From contig JAFLSJ010000001.1 in NCBI GenBank assembly GCA_022511005.1, forward strand, positions 1-64,000: a stretch of 64,000 bases of DNA, given 5' to 3'. The number at the start of each line of letters is the position of its first letter. The first letter of the stretch is position 1. This DNA comes from Ruminococcus sp. (GTDB lineage: Bacteria > Bacillota > Clostridia > Oscillospirales > Acutalibacteraceae). The translations under genes and the position numbers were made by a program. The notes beneath the pieces were generated by a model that made no database searches, had not been told where the DNA came from, and saw only the letters and a program-made list of their open reading frames with translations. Of this stretch, positions 32,733-43,288 are shown piece after piece.

Positions 32733-34595
32733 ATGCCAATTCCATTTGACTCAAGAAAAGATTATTATCGCTCCCCGTTTGGCGCAGTAGAACAGGGTAC
32801 AAGTATTCATCTTAGAGTATTAATTCCGCATAATTTAAGCACTTCAAGTGTTGAGATGTGCGTAAAATATGATGACGATTATAACTGGAACTTTTATAAT
32901 ATGTTCTGGCACGGCTATTTTGACGACCAGACTGAAATCTGGGAATGTGACTTTACTCCCGATAGAATAGGACTGTACTGGTACAGCTTTAAATTAAATA
33001 CAAACGATGGAGTAAGATATATTATTCCCTCTGACCCGTATCAGGTCAGCACTATTGAACGCTCACCGGGCAGAAGCTGGCAGATTACCTGCTATAAGAA
33101 AGGGTTTGAAACTCCCTCATGGCCTGTGGGCGGTGTAATGTATCAGATTTTCCCCGACAGATTCAACTTCAGCGGCGAGAAAAAGGATTTTCAAAGAACA
33201 GACTTATCCATAAATCACGATTGGTATGCTCTTCCTCAATGGTGGCCTAACGAGCACGGTGAAATCACCAACACAGACTTCTTTATGGGCGACTTAAAGG
33301 GTATTGAGCAAAAGCTGGATTACTTAGAGGGTTTAGGCGTTACTTGTATTTATTTAAATCCTATCACAAGGGCATATTCAAACCACCGTTATGATACAGG
33401 TGATTATAGTCAGGTAGACCCTATTTTAGGTACTGAAGAGGATTTTGTAAGCCTTTGTGCCGAAGCAAAAAAACACGGTATTCACGTTATTAACGACGGC
33501 GTTTTCTCTCATACAGGAAGCGACAGTAAGTACTTTAACAGAAGCGGAAGATACGGCAGCGGCGGAGCTTACAGAGATCAGAACAGTCCGTATTCAAGCT
33601 GGTATAAATTTAATCATTGGCCTGATAATTACAATTCCTGGTGGGGATTCTATACTCTTCCTGAGGTTAATGAAAACGACCCGTCTTTTAATGAATATAT
33701 TAACGGCGAAAACGGTATTGTAAGAAAATGGATGAAATGCGGTAACTCAGGCTGGCGACTTGACGTTGCAGACGAGCTTCCCAACGAATTTCTTGAAAAT
33801 TTAAGAAAAGCCGTTAAAGCGGAAGACCCTCAGGGAATTATTATAGGAGAGGTTTGGGAAGACGCTTCAAATAAAGAAAGCTATGGTGCAAGAAGAAAAT
33901 TCCTGCTGGGCGAAGAGCTTGACAGCGTAATGAACTATGTATTCCGCAACGCTATTCTCGACTTTGTTAAAGGCGGAGACGCAAAATACGTTATGGATAC
34001 GATTATGTCCGTTGTTGAAAACTATCCCAGACCCGTACTGAGAGTTTTAATGAACTTACTTTCAACCCACGATACAGAGCGTGCTTTAACCGTAATTGCA
34101 GGAGAACCGCTGAACGGCCGTGACCGTCATTGGCAGGCACATACAAGGCTATCTGATGACCAGAGAAATTACGGATTGAAGATGATGAAAATTGCTTCTG
34201 CAATTCAGTATACTTTGCCCGGTTTCCCATGTGTTTATTACGGTGATGAAGCAGGAATGGAGGGTTACCGTGACCCGTTTAACCGTTGCTGTTATCCATG
34301 GGGCAGGGAAAACAAAGAGCTTATTGATTGGCATACAAAGCTTGGCAATCTTCGTAAATCATGCAGTGCATTGTGGGACGGAGATATCATAGCTGTTCAA
34401 TGCCACGGTAGACTTCTCTCTTATATGAGAATTGACAATAACAGTTCACTGTTCTGTGCATTTAACGCAGGCGAAACACAAATGGTAATCAGTATGCCTC
34501 CGGGATATGCAAACAGTAAGCCGTTATTCGACACAAGAGTTGAAAACAGCGGTTTGATAATTCCTGCACACGGCTGTGCATTCTTGCTGAAATAA
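32733..34595 (+). CDS. GH13 alpha-amylase/neopullulanase-type glycosidase
   Basis: A 620-aa glycoside hydrolase. The N-terminal beta-sandwich (about 1-120) is of the CBM34-like type found in neopullulanases and cyclomaltodextrinases. The (beta/alpha)8 barrel follows, starting VMYQIFPDRF. Catalytic residues are Asp344 (GWRLDVAD, nucleophile), Glu373 (IIGEVWE, acid/base) and Asp447 (STHDTER). A C-terminal beta domain ends the protein. No signal peptide is present, so it acts in the cytoplasm on imported maltodextrins or cyclodextrins. It is monocistronic, with its own promoter and a weak ribosome site (AGGATG). Confidence 0.9.
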   Translation: MPIPFDSRKDYYRSPFGAVEQGTSIHLRVLIPHNLSTSSVEMCVKYDDDYNWNFYNMFWHGYFDDQTEIWECDFTPDRIGLYWYSFKLNTNDGVRYIIPSDPYQVSTIERSPGRSWQITCYKKGFETPSWPVGGVMYQIFPDRFNFSGEKKDFQRTDLSINHDWYALPQWWPNEHGEITNTDFFMGDLKGIEQKLDYLEGLGVTCIYLNPITRAYSNHRYDTGDYSQVDPILGTEEDFVSLCAEAKKHGIHVINDGVFSHTGSDSKYFNRSGRYGSGGAYRDQNSPYSSWYKFNHWPDNYNSWWGFYTLPEVNENDPSFNEYINGENGIVRKWMKCGNSGWRLDVADELPNEFLENLRKAVKAEDPQGIIIGEVWEDASNKESYGARRKFLLGEELDSVMNYVFRNAILDFVKGGDAKYVMDTIMSVVENYPRPVLRVLMNLLSTHDTERALTVIAGEPLNGRDRHWQAHTRLSDDQRNYGLKMMKIASAIQYTLPGFPCVYYGDEAGMEGYRDPFNRCCYPWGRENKELIDWHTKLGNLRKSCSALWDGDIIAVQCHGRLLSYMRIDNNSSLFCAFNAGETQMVISMPPGYANSKPLFDTRVENSGLIIPAHGCAFLLK

Positions 34596-34627
34596 TGAAT
34601 TTTTAATAAGGTAAATATTCTATTTAA

Positions 34628-34970
34628 ATCGGCTCCCTCGTTAGAGGGAGCTATTTTGTTTGCAAATGCTTTGTTTTAATTAATCTCGTAGGGGTAGTCC
34701 TTGCGGTTGTCCGAAATAAAAGGAATCATTTCTCAGTGTTTGTAGGGGACGATACCTACATCGTCCAAAAAAGGTTACATAAAACGGGCTGATGAAGGCA
34801 TCAGCCCCTACTATTATAAGGAAAACCTTTGAGAAAAAGTTTTGTAAGTTAAGCTTTCCTTTACAATTTCTCTCCCTCAGTCAGCTATCGCTGACAGCTC
34901 CCTCATCAGAGGGAGCCGTTAAATAAAATTAAGTTTGTAGGGGACGATGCCTACATCGTCCCCTTACTTT
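34628..34970. repeat. Array of five GTAGGGG/GAGGGAG palindromes
   Basis: The whole 468-bp gap is palindromes. GGCTCCCTC-GTTA-GAGGGAGC (34631-34651) comes first, then a worn C-type GTAGTCCTTGCGGTTGTCC (34694-34712). Next is an inverted composite with B (GGGGACGAT..ATCGTCC, 34745-34766) then A (GGGCTGATG-AAGG-CATCAGCCCC, 34787-34809). A GAGGGAG unit (34869-34918) and a B palindrome GTAGGGGACGATG-CCTA-CATCGTCCCC (34937-34963) complete it. A -10-like TATAAT at 35029-35034 probably belongs to the ABC operon. Confidence 0.85.
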
Positions 34971-35063
34971 TATATGAAAATTTTTCCTAATTTTTACTTA
35001 ATTATCTTTTAAATTGTTTATACTGTGGTATAATTTAATTATTAAACACAATCAGGCGGTTTT

Positions 35064-36797
35064 ATGGTTAAATTATTAAAAGGTTATTTAAAAGATTATA
35101 AATTTCAGCTTATTGTCGGTCCGCTGTGTAAGCTGTTTGAAGCAATTTTAGAGCTTATTGTACCCCTTGTTATGGCAAACATTATTGATGTTGGTGTTGC
35201 TAATAAAGATACGGGGTATATTCTGAAAATGGGCGGAGTAATGGTATTGTTGGGCATTATAGGACTTTGCAGTGCCCTTGTGTGCCAATACAGTGCATCA
35301 ATTGCCTCTCAGGGATGCGGAACAAAAATGAGAAACGATTTATTCAGGCATATTAATTCTCTTTCTCACAAAGAGCTTGACGAAATCGGAACACCCTCTC
35401 TCATAACGAGAATGACCAACGACATCAACCAAATGCAAAATGCCGTTGCAATGCTTATTCGACTTGTTTTAAGAGCACCGTTTCTTGTAATAGGTGCAAT
35501 GGTTATGGCTATGATTATAGACATAAAAATGTCTGTTATCTTTTTCATTGCGGCAATTCTAATTGCACTTGTGCTGTATTTTGTTATGTCTAAAAGCGTT
35601 CCCTTTTTTAAGGCAATTCAGAAAAAGCTTGACAGGGTTTCTCTTATATCAAGAGAAAATTTATCAGGCAACAGGGTTATAAGAGCCTTTTCAAAGCAAA
35701 AACAGGAGCAAAAAAGATTTGAGGAAATCTCAGATGATTTATCCTATACTTCAATTAAAGTAGGCAAGCTGTCTGCTCTGCTTTCTCCTGCTACATTTGC
35801 AATCACAAACCTTGCAATTGTGCTGATTGTATGGTTCGGCTCGCAGGGTGCAAATACAGGCGAAATTATGTCGGGTGATATTATTGCACTTGTAAACTAT
35901 ATGACTCTGATTTTGCTTGCAATGGTAGTTGTTGCAAATCTTGTTGTACTTTTTACAAAGGCGTCTGCATCCGCTCAAAGAATAAATCAGGTTTTTGAAA
36001 CAGAAAGCTCTGTAAAAGAAAATGAAAACACAAAAATTAACCCTAATAAATCAGCCCCGAAAATTGAATTTGAAAATGTTTATTTCTCTTATTCAGATGG
36101 TGAAAACGCTCTTTCTGATATAAGTTTTAAAATTAACAAAGGCGATACTGTGGGAATTATCGGCGGAACAGGAAGCGGTAAATCCACATTAATAAACTTA
36201 ATCCCCAGATTTTATGATGTAAACAGCGGTAAAATTTTGTTTGACGGAGTAAATGTTAAGGATTATTCTTTTTCAGATTTACGAAGACAAATCGGAATTG
36301 TTCCTCAGCAGTCGATTTTATTCAGCGGAACAGTAAGGGAAAATATGAAATGGCAAAATCCCGAATCAACCGATGAAGAAATATTAAAGGCTCTTGAAAT
36401 TGCACAGGCAAAAGATTTCATTCTTGAAAAGCCCTACGGGCTTGATACTATGGTCGTTCAGGGAGGAAAAAACCTCTCCGGAGGACAACGTCAAAGGCTT
36501 TGCATAGCAAGGGCAATTGTATCTATGCCGAAAGTTTTAATTCTTGACGACAGCTTTTCCGCTCTTGATTTTGCAACAGACGCCGCTTTAAGAAAAGCCT
36601 TAAAAGAGCAAACAGAAAATATGACGGTTATTATAGTTTCTCAAAGATGCTCAACAATTAAGAATTCAGATTTAATACTTGTTCTTGAAGACGGCGAGCT
36701 TGCAGGCAAGGGCAAACACAAGGAGCTTCTTGAAAGTTGTCCTTTATATAAAGAAATCTGCCTTTCTCAGCTTGAAAAAGAGGAGGTTCTGAGATAA
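35064..36797 (+). CDS. ABC exporter half-transporter (first of pair)
   Basis: A 577-aa type I ABC exporter. The six-helix membrane domain covers about residues 1-300 and the ATPase about 340-577. Walker A is GGTGSGKST, the Q-loop IVPQQSILF, the signature NLSGGQRQRL, Walker B VLILDDS. The residue after Walker B is Asp-Ser instead of the catalytic Glu, and the H-loop region reads VSQRCS, so the expected His is missing. The nucleotide site built on this chain's Walker motifs is therefore degenerate, as in heterodimeric exporters such as BmrCD and TM287/288. It must pair with the next gene, overlapping by one base. Drug or lipid export is likely; substrate unknown. Confidence 0.9.
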   Translation: MVKLLKGYLKDYKFQLIVGPLCKLFEAILELIVPLVMANIIDVGVANKDTGYILKMGGVMVLLGIIGLCSALVCQYSASIASQGCGTKMRNDLFRHINSLSHKELDEIGTPSLITRMTNDINQMQNAVAMLIRLVLRAPFLVIGAMVMAMIIDIKMSVIFFIAAILIALVLYFVMSKSVPFFKAIQKKLDRVSLISRENLSGNRVIRAFSKQKQEQKRFEEISDDLSYTSIKVGKLSALLSPATFAITNLAIVLIVWFGSQGANTGEIMSGDIIALVNYMTLILLAMVVVANLVVLFTKASASAQRINQVFETESSVKENENTKINPNKSAPKIEFENVYFSYSDGENALSDISFKINKGDTVGIIGGTGSGKSTLINLIPRFYDVNSGKILFDGVNVKDYSFSDLRRQIGIVPQQSILFSGTVRENMKWQNPESTDEEILKALEIAQAKDFILEKPYGLDTMVVQGGKNLSGGQRQRLCIARAIVSMPKVLILDDSFSALDFATDAALRKALKEQTENMTVIIVSQRCSTIKNSDLILVLEDGELAGKGKHKELLESCPLYKEICLSQLEKEEVLR

Positions 36798-38536
36798 TGA
36801 AAAAAACCTCCGTAGTAAAAAAGGTTCTGACATATTCAAAAACCTATTTGCCTTACTTTATTTTTGCACTCATATTTGCAATAATCAGCGTTTCTCTGAC
36901 GTTGTATATCCCTGTTTTGGTCGGTCAGGCGATTGATAACATTATTGCGCAGGGCGAAGTGCATTTTGAAAATATTTTTCAGATTTTAATGTATATATTA
37001 GTTGCCATTGCAGGTGTTGTTATATTTCAATGGGCAATGAATTTCTGCACAAACTCCATAAGCTATAAAACCGTAAGGGATTTACGCAGAGATATTTTTA
37101 AAAAGTTTAATACTACTCCTTTAGCCTATATAGACTCTCACCCCCACGGGGATTTGATAAGCCGAATGGTAAATGATGTTGATGCAATCGGAGACGGATT
37201 AATTCAGATGATTACCCAGCTTTTTTCCGGTGTTGTTACAATTGCAGGCACAATTATTTTTATGATTTCAATTGATTTAAAAATCGCTCTTGTGGTTGTG
37301 TTTGTTACTCCTCTTTCTTTGTTTGTTGCGGCATTTATAGGCAAGCTTTCAAGCAAAAGATTCAGAAAACAACAGGAATTGCAGGGTACTATAAGCGGTT
37401 ATGTTGAAGAACTTATCGGAAATCAGCAGATTGTTAAGTCTTTTTCTTATGAAGACAGGTCTTTTAAAAACTTTAAAAAATATAATGACGAGCTTTATAC
37501 TGTAGGCTTAAAGGCACAAATTGCAGGCGCTTTGGCAAATCCAAGTACAAGGTTTGTCAATGCTCTTGTATATGCTTCTGTAGGAATTTTCGGCGCAATA
37601 ACTGCCGTATCGGGAGGAATTACAGTAGGCGGTCTTTCCTGCTTTTTAACCTATGCTAACCAATATACAAAGCCATTTAATGAAGTTACAGGAGTTTTAA
37701 CACAGCTTCAAACTGCTATTGCGGCGGCAAAAAGGGTATTTGAGGTTCTGGAGGAGGAGTCTGAAACTCCCGATAAAGTTCCAAGCGATACGCTCTCACC
37801 TCAAAAAGGCACAGTTGAATTTAAAAACGTTTTCTTCTCTTATACAAAGGAAAAAAGCTTGATTGAAAACTTTTCCTTAAAAGTAGAAAAAGGTCAGCAT
37901 ATTGCTATTGTTGGCCCTACCGGCTGTGGAAAAACCACAATGATAAATCTGCTTATGCGTTTTTATGATGTTACCGGCGGAGAAATTCTTGTGGACGGCG
38001 TAAATGTTAAAGATTTAAACAGAAATGAGCTGAGAAGTAAGTTCGGTATGGTATTGCAGGACAGCTGGCTTTTTAACGGTACTATAAGAGAAAATTTGAT
38101 GTACGGCAACGAAAACGCCACAGAGGAACAGATGATAAATTCTGCAAAGCAAGCATACGCTCACAGCTTTATCAGGCGTATGCCGAAAGGCTATGACACC
38201 GTAATATCCGAGGATGGTTCAAACCTATCGCAGGGACAAAGACAGCTTTTGTGTATTGCAAGGGCAATGCTTTCAAATCCGTCTATGCTTATTCTTGACG
38301 AAGCAACAAGCTCTATAGATATTTTGACGGAACAGCGTGTTCAGAAAGCCTTTGCAAAAATTATGGAGGGCAGAACAAGCTTTGTTGTAGCCCACAGACT
38401 TTCTACAATTAAAGAAAGCGATTTAATCCTTGTTATGAACGACGGAAACATTGTAGAACAAGGCAACCACGAAACTCTCCTTGCCAAAAACGGCTTTTAC
38501 GCAAACCTGTATAACAGCCAGTTTGCAAAACAGTAA
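36797..38536 (+). CDS. ABC exporter half-transporter (second of pair)
   Basis: A 579-aa type I ABC exporter. The membrane domain covers about residues 1-320 and the ATPase about 340-579, with Walker A GPTGCGKTT, Q-loop MVLQDSWLF, signature NLSQGQRQLL (Gln instead of the second Gly), Walker B MLILDEATSSID with the catalytic Glu, and H-loop VVAHRLST. It carries the canonical catalytic residues that the partner lacks. Its start overlaps the first gene's stop (TAATG) behind GAGGAGG, giving coupled translation and equal amounts of both halves. A terminator follows at 38565. Confidence 0.92.
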   Translation: MKKTSVVKKVLTYSKTYLPYFIFALIFAIISVSLTLYIPVLVGQAIDNIIAQGEVHFENIFQILMYILVAIAGVVIFQWAMNFCTNSISYKTVRDLRRDIFKKFNTTPLAYIDSHPHGDLISRMVNDVDAIGDGLIQMITQLFSGVVTIAGTIIFMISIDLKIALVVVFVTPLSLFVAAFIGKLSSKRFRKQQELQGTISGYVEELIGNQQIVKSFSYEDRSFKNFKKYNDELYTVGLKAQIAGALANPSTRFVNALVYASVGIFGAITAVSGGITVGGLSCFLTYANQYTKPFNEVTGVLTQLQTAIAAAKRVFEVLEEESETPDKVPSDTLSPQKGTVEFKNVFFSYTKEKSLIENFSLKVEKGQHIAIVGPTGCGKTTMINLLMRFYDVTGGEILVDGVNVKDLNRNELRSKFGMVLQDSWLFNGTIRENLMYGNENATEEQMINSAKQAYAHSFIRRMPKGYDTVISEDGSNLSQGQRQLLCIARAMLSNPSMLILDEATSSIDILTEQRVQKAFAKIMEGRTSFVVAHRLSTIKESDLILVMNDGNIVEQGNHETLLAKNGFYANLYNSQFAKQ

Positions 38537-38564
38537 GGCAATAGGAAAACATTGTTGTATAATC

Positions 38565-38600
38565 AAAACTGCCCCACATAGCGTGAGGCAGTTTTTCTAT
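38565..38600. terminator. Bidirectional terminator
   Basis: AAAACTGCC...GGCAGTTTTT (38565-38573 with 38587-38596), inner CAC/GTG pairing and a T-run on both strands, between the convergent ABC operon and the LRR-dockerin gene. Confidence 0.85.
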
Positions 38601-38632
38601 TTCTATACTATTTTTAAAAATTCAAATTGAAA

Positions 38633-39943
38633 TTATAGCAAATTTGCAATTTGAAGCTGAATATATGTAGCGTCCTTAACATTAATTTCTCCGTCATTAT
38701 CAACATCGCAAACGGTTAAATCAATATTATCCTCGCTTAATAAGTTTGCTAAATAAAGCTGAATGTATGTTACGTCTTTAACGGTAACTTCTCCGTCACC
38801 GTCAGCATCACCGATAAGCTTCTGCGGAGGCTGTGTGGTTTCAGTTGCAGGCGGATCTATAGGATTTGTTGTAGGAGGCTCAGTTTCAGGCTTATTTAAC
38901 GGTAAAAACTCAAATCCGTTTTCATTTGCATAAGCTTCTGCGGCCGTATCTGCGTAACCTGTAATAGTGAAGTTTTCAACCTTGGTTTTTTCACCTGAAT
39001 TATTATAATATCCAAAGGAATAAACTCCTATCTCGGTAACGCTGTAGGGAATTGTTACATCGGTAAGACCTGTGCAATTATAAAATGCACTGTCTCCGAT
39101 ATTTGTAACACTATCGGCAATCGTTATACCTTTTAGATTGCTATTATTTTCAAACGCACTGTCTGTAATACTTTTTGTTCCCTCTTGTAATGTTACAGAG
39201 GTGTTTTCAGGCATTTCTCCCTTATATTTGTAGGCAACCTTTCCTACATAAATTATGCCGTCAGGCTGACTGTTATACCACCCTGTATTATTAAATGCAT
39301 TAATACCAACACTTGTAATGCTGTTAGGAATTGTTATACTTGAAAGACCTGTGCAACCGTTAAAAGCATTTTTTCCTATATTCGTTACACTGTCGGGAAT
39401 TGATATACCTGAAAGTTTTGTAAAACCGGCAAACGCATTATCTGTAATGCTTTTTATTCCCTGTTCTAATGCTATATATGCGTTTTGCGGCATTTCACCC
39501 TTAAATTTATAGGCGGACTTACCTGCATAAACTACACCGTTCATCTGGCTGTCATACCATGCCGTATTATCAAATGCACCGAAACCGACAATGGTAACGC
39601 TGTTTGGAATGGTTATATTTTTAAGTTTCTTATTATTATAAAATGCATAATCACTTATTTTTGTAACGCTGTTGGGAATTGTTATGCTTACAAGGGTTGA
39701 ACAATTATAAAACGCTTCTTTGCCAATGCTTGTAACAGAATATCCGGCAATTTCTGTGGGAACAGTTAAATCTGATGCAGAGCCGGTATATTTTGTTATT
39801 TCTGCTGTTCCGTTTTTAAGCACTTCATATTCAAAATCCCCGCTTGTTACAGCCGATACGGTAAAAGAATACACAGCAACAGAGCTTAATAATATAAGCA
39901 ACGCAAGCACGGGTGCAATAACTTGTTTTATTGTTTGTTTCAT
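38633..39943 (-). CDS. Secreted BspA-type leucine-rich-repeat protein with dockerin
   Basis: An exported protein of about 436 aa. The Sec signal peptide (MKQTIKQVIAPVLALLILLS) ends near VSA. BspA/LRR_5 repeats follow (units like ITIPNSVTKISDYAFYNC), including two blocks of about 90 residues that each start NT.WY.SQ..G..Y.GK.AYK.KGEMP. After a Pro/Thr-rich linker comes a type I dockerin with two calcium-binding segments (DADGDGEVTVKDV and DVDNDGEINVKDA), each with a helix carrying YIQL. The dockerin would attach it to a cohesin scaffold on the cell surface. Start chosen at the GGGAGGAAAAGGAT-ATG. No cohesin gene is in this window. Confidence 0.9.
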   Translation of the reverse strand: MKQTIKQVIAPVLALLILLSSVAVYSFTVSAVTSGDFEYEVLKNGTAEITKYTGSASDLTVPTEIAGYSVTSIGKEAFYNCSTLVSITIPNSVTKISDYAFYNNKKLKNITIPNSVTIVGFGAFDNTAWYDSQMNGVVYAGKSAYKFKGEMPQNAYIALEQGIKSITDNAFAGFTKLSGISIPDSVTNIGKNAFNGCTGLSSITIPNSITSVGINAFNNTGWYNSQPDGIIYVGKVAYKYKGEMPENTSVTLQEGTKSITDSAFENNSNLKGITIADSVTNIGDSAFYNCTGLTDVTIPYSVTEIGVYSFGYYNNSGEKTKVENFTITGYADTAAEAYANENGFEFLPLNKPETEPPTTNPIDPPATETTQPPQKLIGDADGDGEVTVKDVTYIQLYLANLLSEDNIDLTVCDVDNDGEINVKDATYIQLQIANLL

Positions 39944-40062
39944 ATCCTTTTCCTCCCTAAAAACTAATATAATTGCCGATTTCATTTTACATCAAAAGAT
40001 TTTTCAAGTCAATATTATGAGCAAAGACACCTTATTCCATATAGTACTAAATACCAAACAAA

Positions 40063-40101
40063 ACACCTGCCGAAAGAAATTATTTCCTTTTGGCAGGTGT
40101 T
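40063..40101. terminator. Terminator of valS
   Basis: ACACCTGCC (40063-40071) pairs with GGCAGGTGT (40092-40100), with AAAG/CTTT inside. It lies just past the valS stop. Confidence 0.75.
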
Positions 40102-40121
40102 GCTTTTATCTTATTCTATTA

Positions 40122-42743
40122 TTAATTCAATGCCTCGATTGCGGCTTTAATAAGAGCAATTTTTTCTCTTTCTTTTTCTGCCTGTCCTTTAACCTTTTCT
40201 ATAACATCGGCAGGTGCTTTTGAAACAAAGCCTTGATTATTTAGCTTGCCCTCGCTTTGTGCAAGGCGTTTTTCAACCTGTGCAAGCTCTTTATTAAGTC
40301 TTTCAAGCTCTGCCTTTTTGTCTACAAGCTCATCCATAGGAATATAAATCTTTGCACTGCCTGTTACTATTGTAACTGCTCCCTCAAGGTTAAAGCTGTC
40401 GCCCAGTTCAACCTCGCTTGCCGAAGCCATTTTGCAAATGAATTTTTCACCTTGTTTAAAGGTATCCTTAAATTCTGTTGCAATATAAACCTTCGCTTTC
40501 TTTGACGGAGGAACATTCATCTCCTGACGTCTGTTGCGGATAGCCTTAATTGCTTCAATTACCTTTTCCATTTGAGCAGTTGCATCTGCAAAATTCAATT
40601 CCTCTTTATATTCAGGATATTTTGCAAGCATTACTGTTTCGCCTGTATGGGGAATCGTCTGCCAGATTTCTTCTGTAATATACGGCATAAAGGGATGGAG
40701 CAAACGCAAAGTCCGGTCAAGAACCCAAACAAGTACCTGACGGGCGTTTTCAGCGTCTTTACCCTCTCCCTGCAATCTTGGTTTTGTAAACTCAATATAC
40801 CAATCGCAGTAATAATCCCAAGTAAAATCATAAATCTTTTGAACTGCAATACCAAGCTCAAATTTATCAAGATTTTCGTTGATTTCCTTAGCAACATTAT
40901 TAATTGTTGATATGATCCACTTATCCTCTGTTGTAAGCTCATCGGGAAGCTGATTTTTAACATCAAAATCATCTATATTCATATGAACAAAGCGGGACGC
41001 ATTCCACAGCTTATTTGCAAAGTTTCTGCAAGATTCAACCTTTTTATCTGAGAAACGCATATCATTTCCCGGAGAGTTACCTGTTGCAAGGAAAAGTCTT
41101 AATGCGTCTGCACCGTAGTCCTTTATAATTTCAAGAGGGTCAATACCGTTACCCAAAGATTTAGACATTTTAATGCCCTTTTCATCTCGCACAATACCGT
41201 GAATGAATACCGTATCAAAGGGCTGACTTTCTGTATGCTCACAAGCTGAGAAAATCATTCTTGCAACCCAGAAGAAAATAATATCATAACCTGTTACAAG
41301 GGTATTGGTGGGGTAGAAATACTCAAGCTCTTTAGTCTTTTCAGGCCAGCCGAGGGTACTGAACGGCCATAAAGCAGATGAGAACCAAGTATCAAGAGTA
41401 TCTTCATCTTGTTTTAGGTTTGTGCTGTTACATTTCGGGCAGGTATGAGGAGTATCAGCAGATACAATAATCTCTCCGCAATCCTGACAATACCATGCAG
41501 GTATTCTGTGTCCCCACCATAACTGACGGGAAATACACCAGTCCTTAATATTTTCCATCCAATGGAAGTATACCTTTTCAAATCTTTCGGGAATAAACTT
41601 TGTTTTGCCTGTTTTAACACAGTCAATGGCAGGCTTGGCCAAAGGCTCCATTTTAACAAACCACTGCTTTGAAACTCTCGGCTCAACTGTTGTTTTACAG
41701 CGGTAGCAGGTTCCTACATTATGCTTTAAAGGTTCAATCTTTACTAAAAATCCGCCTTCTTCAAGGTCTTTAACGATAGCTTTTCTGCACTCGTATCTGT
41801 CCATACCCTGATATTTACCTGCATTTTCATTCATAACGGCAGTATCGTCCATTACATTTATTACAGGCAGGTTGTGTCTTAATCCAACCTCAAAGTCGTT
41901 AGGGTCATGTGCAGGAGTGATTTTTACAACACCTGTTCCGAAATCCTGTTCAACATAATCATCTGCAACAACAGGAATTTCTCTGCCTACGATAGGTAGA
42001 GTTACTGTTTTTCCTACAAAATCTTTGTATCTTTCATCATCAGGATGAACGGCAACTGCCGTATCGCCTAAAAGTGTTTCAGGTCTTGTTGTTGCAAGCT
42101 CAACATAGCCTGAACCGTCTGTAAGAGGATATCTTAAATGCCAGAATGAACCCTCCTGTTCGGCAAAATCTACCTCAGCGTCGGAAATAGATGTACAGCA
42201 ATGAGGACACCAGTTGATAATACGCTCTCCTCTGTAAATAAGACCCTTTTCATACAGCTTTATGAATACTTCCTTTACAGCCTTTGAACAGCCCTCATCC
42301 ATTGTAAAGCGTTCACGTTCCCAGTCACAGCTTGAACCTAATTTTTTAAGCTGGTCTGTAATTCTTCCTCCGTACTCTTTTTTCCAATCCCACGCACGCT
42401 CAAGGAATTTTTCTCTGCCTAAATCTTCTTTGGTTACGCCCTCTTTTCGCATAGCCTCAACAATTTTTGCCTCTGTTGCTATTGAAGCGTGGTCTGTTCC
42501 GGGAAGCCAGAGTGCAGAATATCCCTGCATTCTTCTCCAACGGATAAGAATGTCCTGCAAGGTTTCATCAAGAGCGTGACCCATATGGAGCTGACCTGTA
42601 ATATTCGGCGGGGGCATCACTATTGTGTATGGTTTTTTATCTTCATCAACTTCTGCGTGAAAATAGTTACCTTTCAGCCAGAAATCATAAATTCTGTCTT
42701 CAAATTCACTTGGATTATAGGATTTTGCCAATTCCTTTGCCAT
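40122..42743 (-). CDS. valS: Valyl-tRNA synthetase
   Basis: An 873-aa class I synthetase that charges tRNA-Val and edits threonine. It has the HIGH motif in [17 protein letters not shown] (about residue 46), the CP1 editing domain (about 190-340, with [13 protein letters not shown]), zinc-type cysteines in [25 protein letters not shown] in [10 protein letters not shown], an anticodon-binding helical domain and a C-terminal coiled-coil arm from about 805. RBS GGAAG. Expression is controlled by the T-box leader at 42990-43282, with a repeat element between leader and start codon. Confidence 0.97.
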   Translation of the reverse strand: MAKELAKSYNPSEFEDRIYDFWLKGNYFHAEVDEDKKPYTIVMPPPNITGQLHMGHALDETLQDILIRWRRMQGYSALWLPGTDHASIATEAKIVEAMRKEGVTKEDLGREKFLERAWDWKKEYGGRITDQLKKLGSSCDWERERFTMDEGCSKAVKEVFIKLYEKGLIYRGERIINWCPHCCTSISDAEVDFAEQEGSFWHLRYPLTDGSGYVELATTRPETLLGDTAVAVHPDDERYKDFVGKTVTLPIVGREIPVVADDYVEQDFGTGVVKITPAHDPNDFEVGLRHNLPVINVMDDTAVMNENAGKYQGMDRYECRKAIVKDLEEGGFLVKIEPLKHNVGTCYRCKTTVEPRVSKQWFVKMEPLAKPAIDCVKTGKTKFIPERFEKVYFHWMENIKDWCISRQLWWGHRIPAWYCQDCGEIIVSADTPHTCPKCNSTNLKQDEDTLDTWFSSALWPFSTLGWPEKTKELEYFYPTNTLVTGYDIIFFWVARMIFSACEHTESQPFDTVFIHGIVRDEKGIKMSKSLGNGIDPLEIIKDYGADALRLFLATGNSPGNDMRFSDKKVESCRNFANKLWNASRFVHMNIDDFDVKNQLPDELTTEDKWIISTINNVAKEINENLDKFELGIAVQKIYDFTWDYYCDWYIEFTKPRLQGEGKDAENARQVLVWVLDRTLRLLHPFMPYITEEIWQTIPHTGETVMLAKYPEYKEELNFADATAQMEKVIEAIKAIRNRRQEMNVPPSKKAKVYIATEFKDTFKQGEKFICKMASASEVELGDSFNLEGAVTIVTGSAKIYIPMDELVDKKAELERLNKELAQVEKRLAQSEGKLNNQGFVSKAPADVIEKVKGQAEKEREKIALIKAAIEALN

Positions 42744-42818
42744 AAAATTTTCTTCCTTTCTTTATTGCAATGTCGTCAACTAAATGGATACTTCCACAAA
42801 GCAGAACTTTTATCAAAA

Positions 42819-42891
42819 TTTGTAGGGGTCGATGCCTTCATCGACCCGCTCAGCAAACTCTTTTGGGACGATGTGGGCATCGTCCCCTACT
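42819..42891. repeat. Composite GTAGGGG repeat inside the valS leader
   Basis: GTAGGGGTCGATG-CCTT-CATCGACCC (A-type stem with TC in place of CT, and GA in place of AG on the other arm), then GGGACGATG-TGGG-CATCGTCCCCTAC. It lies between the T-box terminator and the valS start and is therefore transcribed whenever valS is on. Confidence 0.85.
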
Positions 42892-42989
42892 CATTGTCTC
42901 AATCGTTTTGCTTAAGTTAATGACATTGTCTATTATTGGAGTTTGACTTTATATTTCATTTGTTACCTGCGTGTTTTAGATTTTCTGCA

Positions 42990-43282
42990 ATAAAAAACAC
43001 CCTAAGCCTTATTAAAAGCTTAGGGCGAATTAAATCCGTGGTACCACCTAAATTCAGAAAAATCTGCACTTTACAATACGAGTGTTAGACTTATATTGCG
43101 TCCCCTGTAACGGTGGGCATCCGTTGGAATCTACTGAGATTATTATTAATTAAAAATCTGTTCAGTCCAATGCTCAAGGGCTACTTCCTCCGCCGATTTT
43201 ACGAAGACTTACACCAACCGTCTTCTCTCTTTGCCAAAGCCTGCGGGTACTCCTCCCTGTCAACGCCTGTAACATATTCTTG
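42990..43282 (-). promoter_or_regulatory. T-box riboswitch controlling valS
   Basis: On the minus strand the leader shows an AGAGAG-type loop E after a GGAGGAG-containing stem I, then the T-box core AGGTGGTACCACGGA (43036-43050). The intrinsic terminator follows: CCCTAAGC/GCTTAGGG (43000-43025) and T-run 42991-42997. Uncharged tRNA-Val would stabilise the antiterminator formed by the TGGTACCA region. A GTA triplet in GGAAGTAGCCC (43182-43184) is the likely Val specifier codon, which I infer from position only. All parts are on the valS strand. Confidence 0.92.
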
Positions 43283-43288
43283 ATAAAA

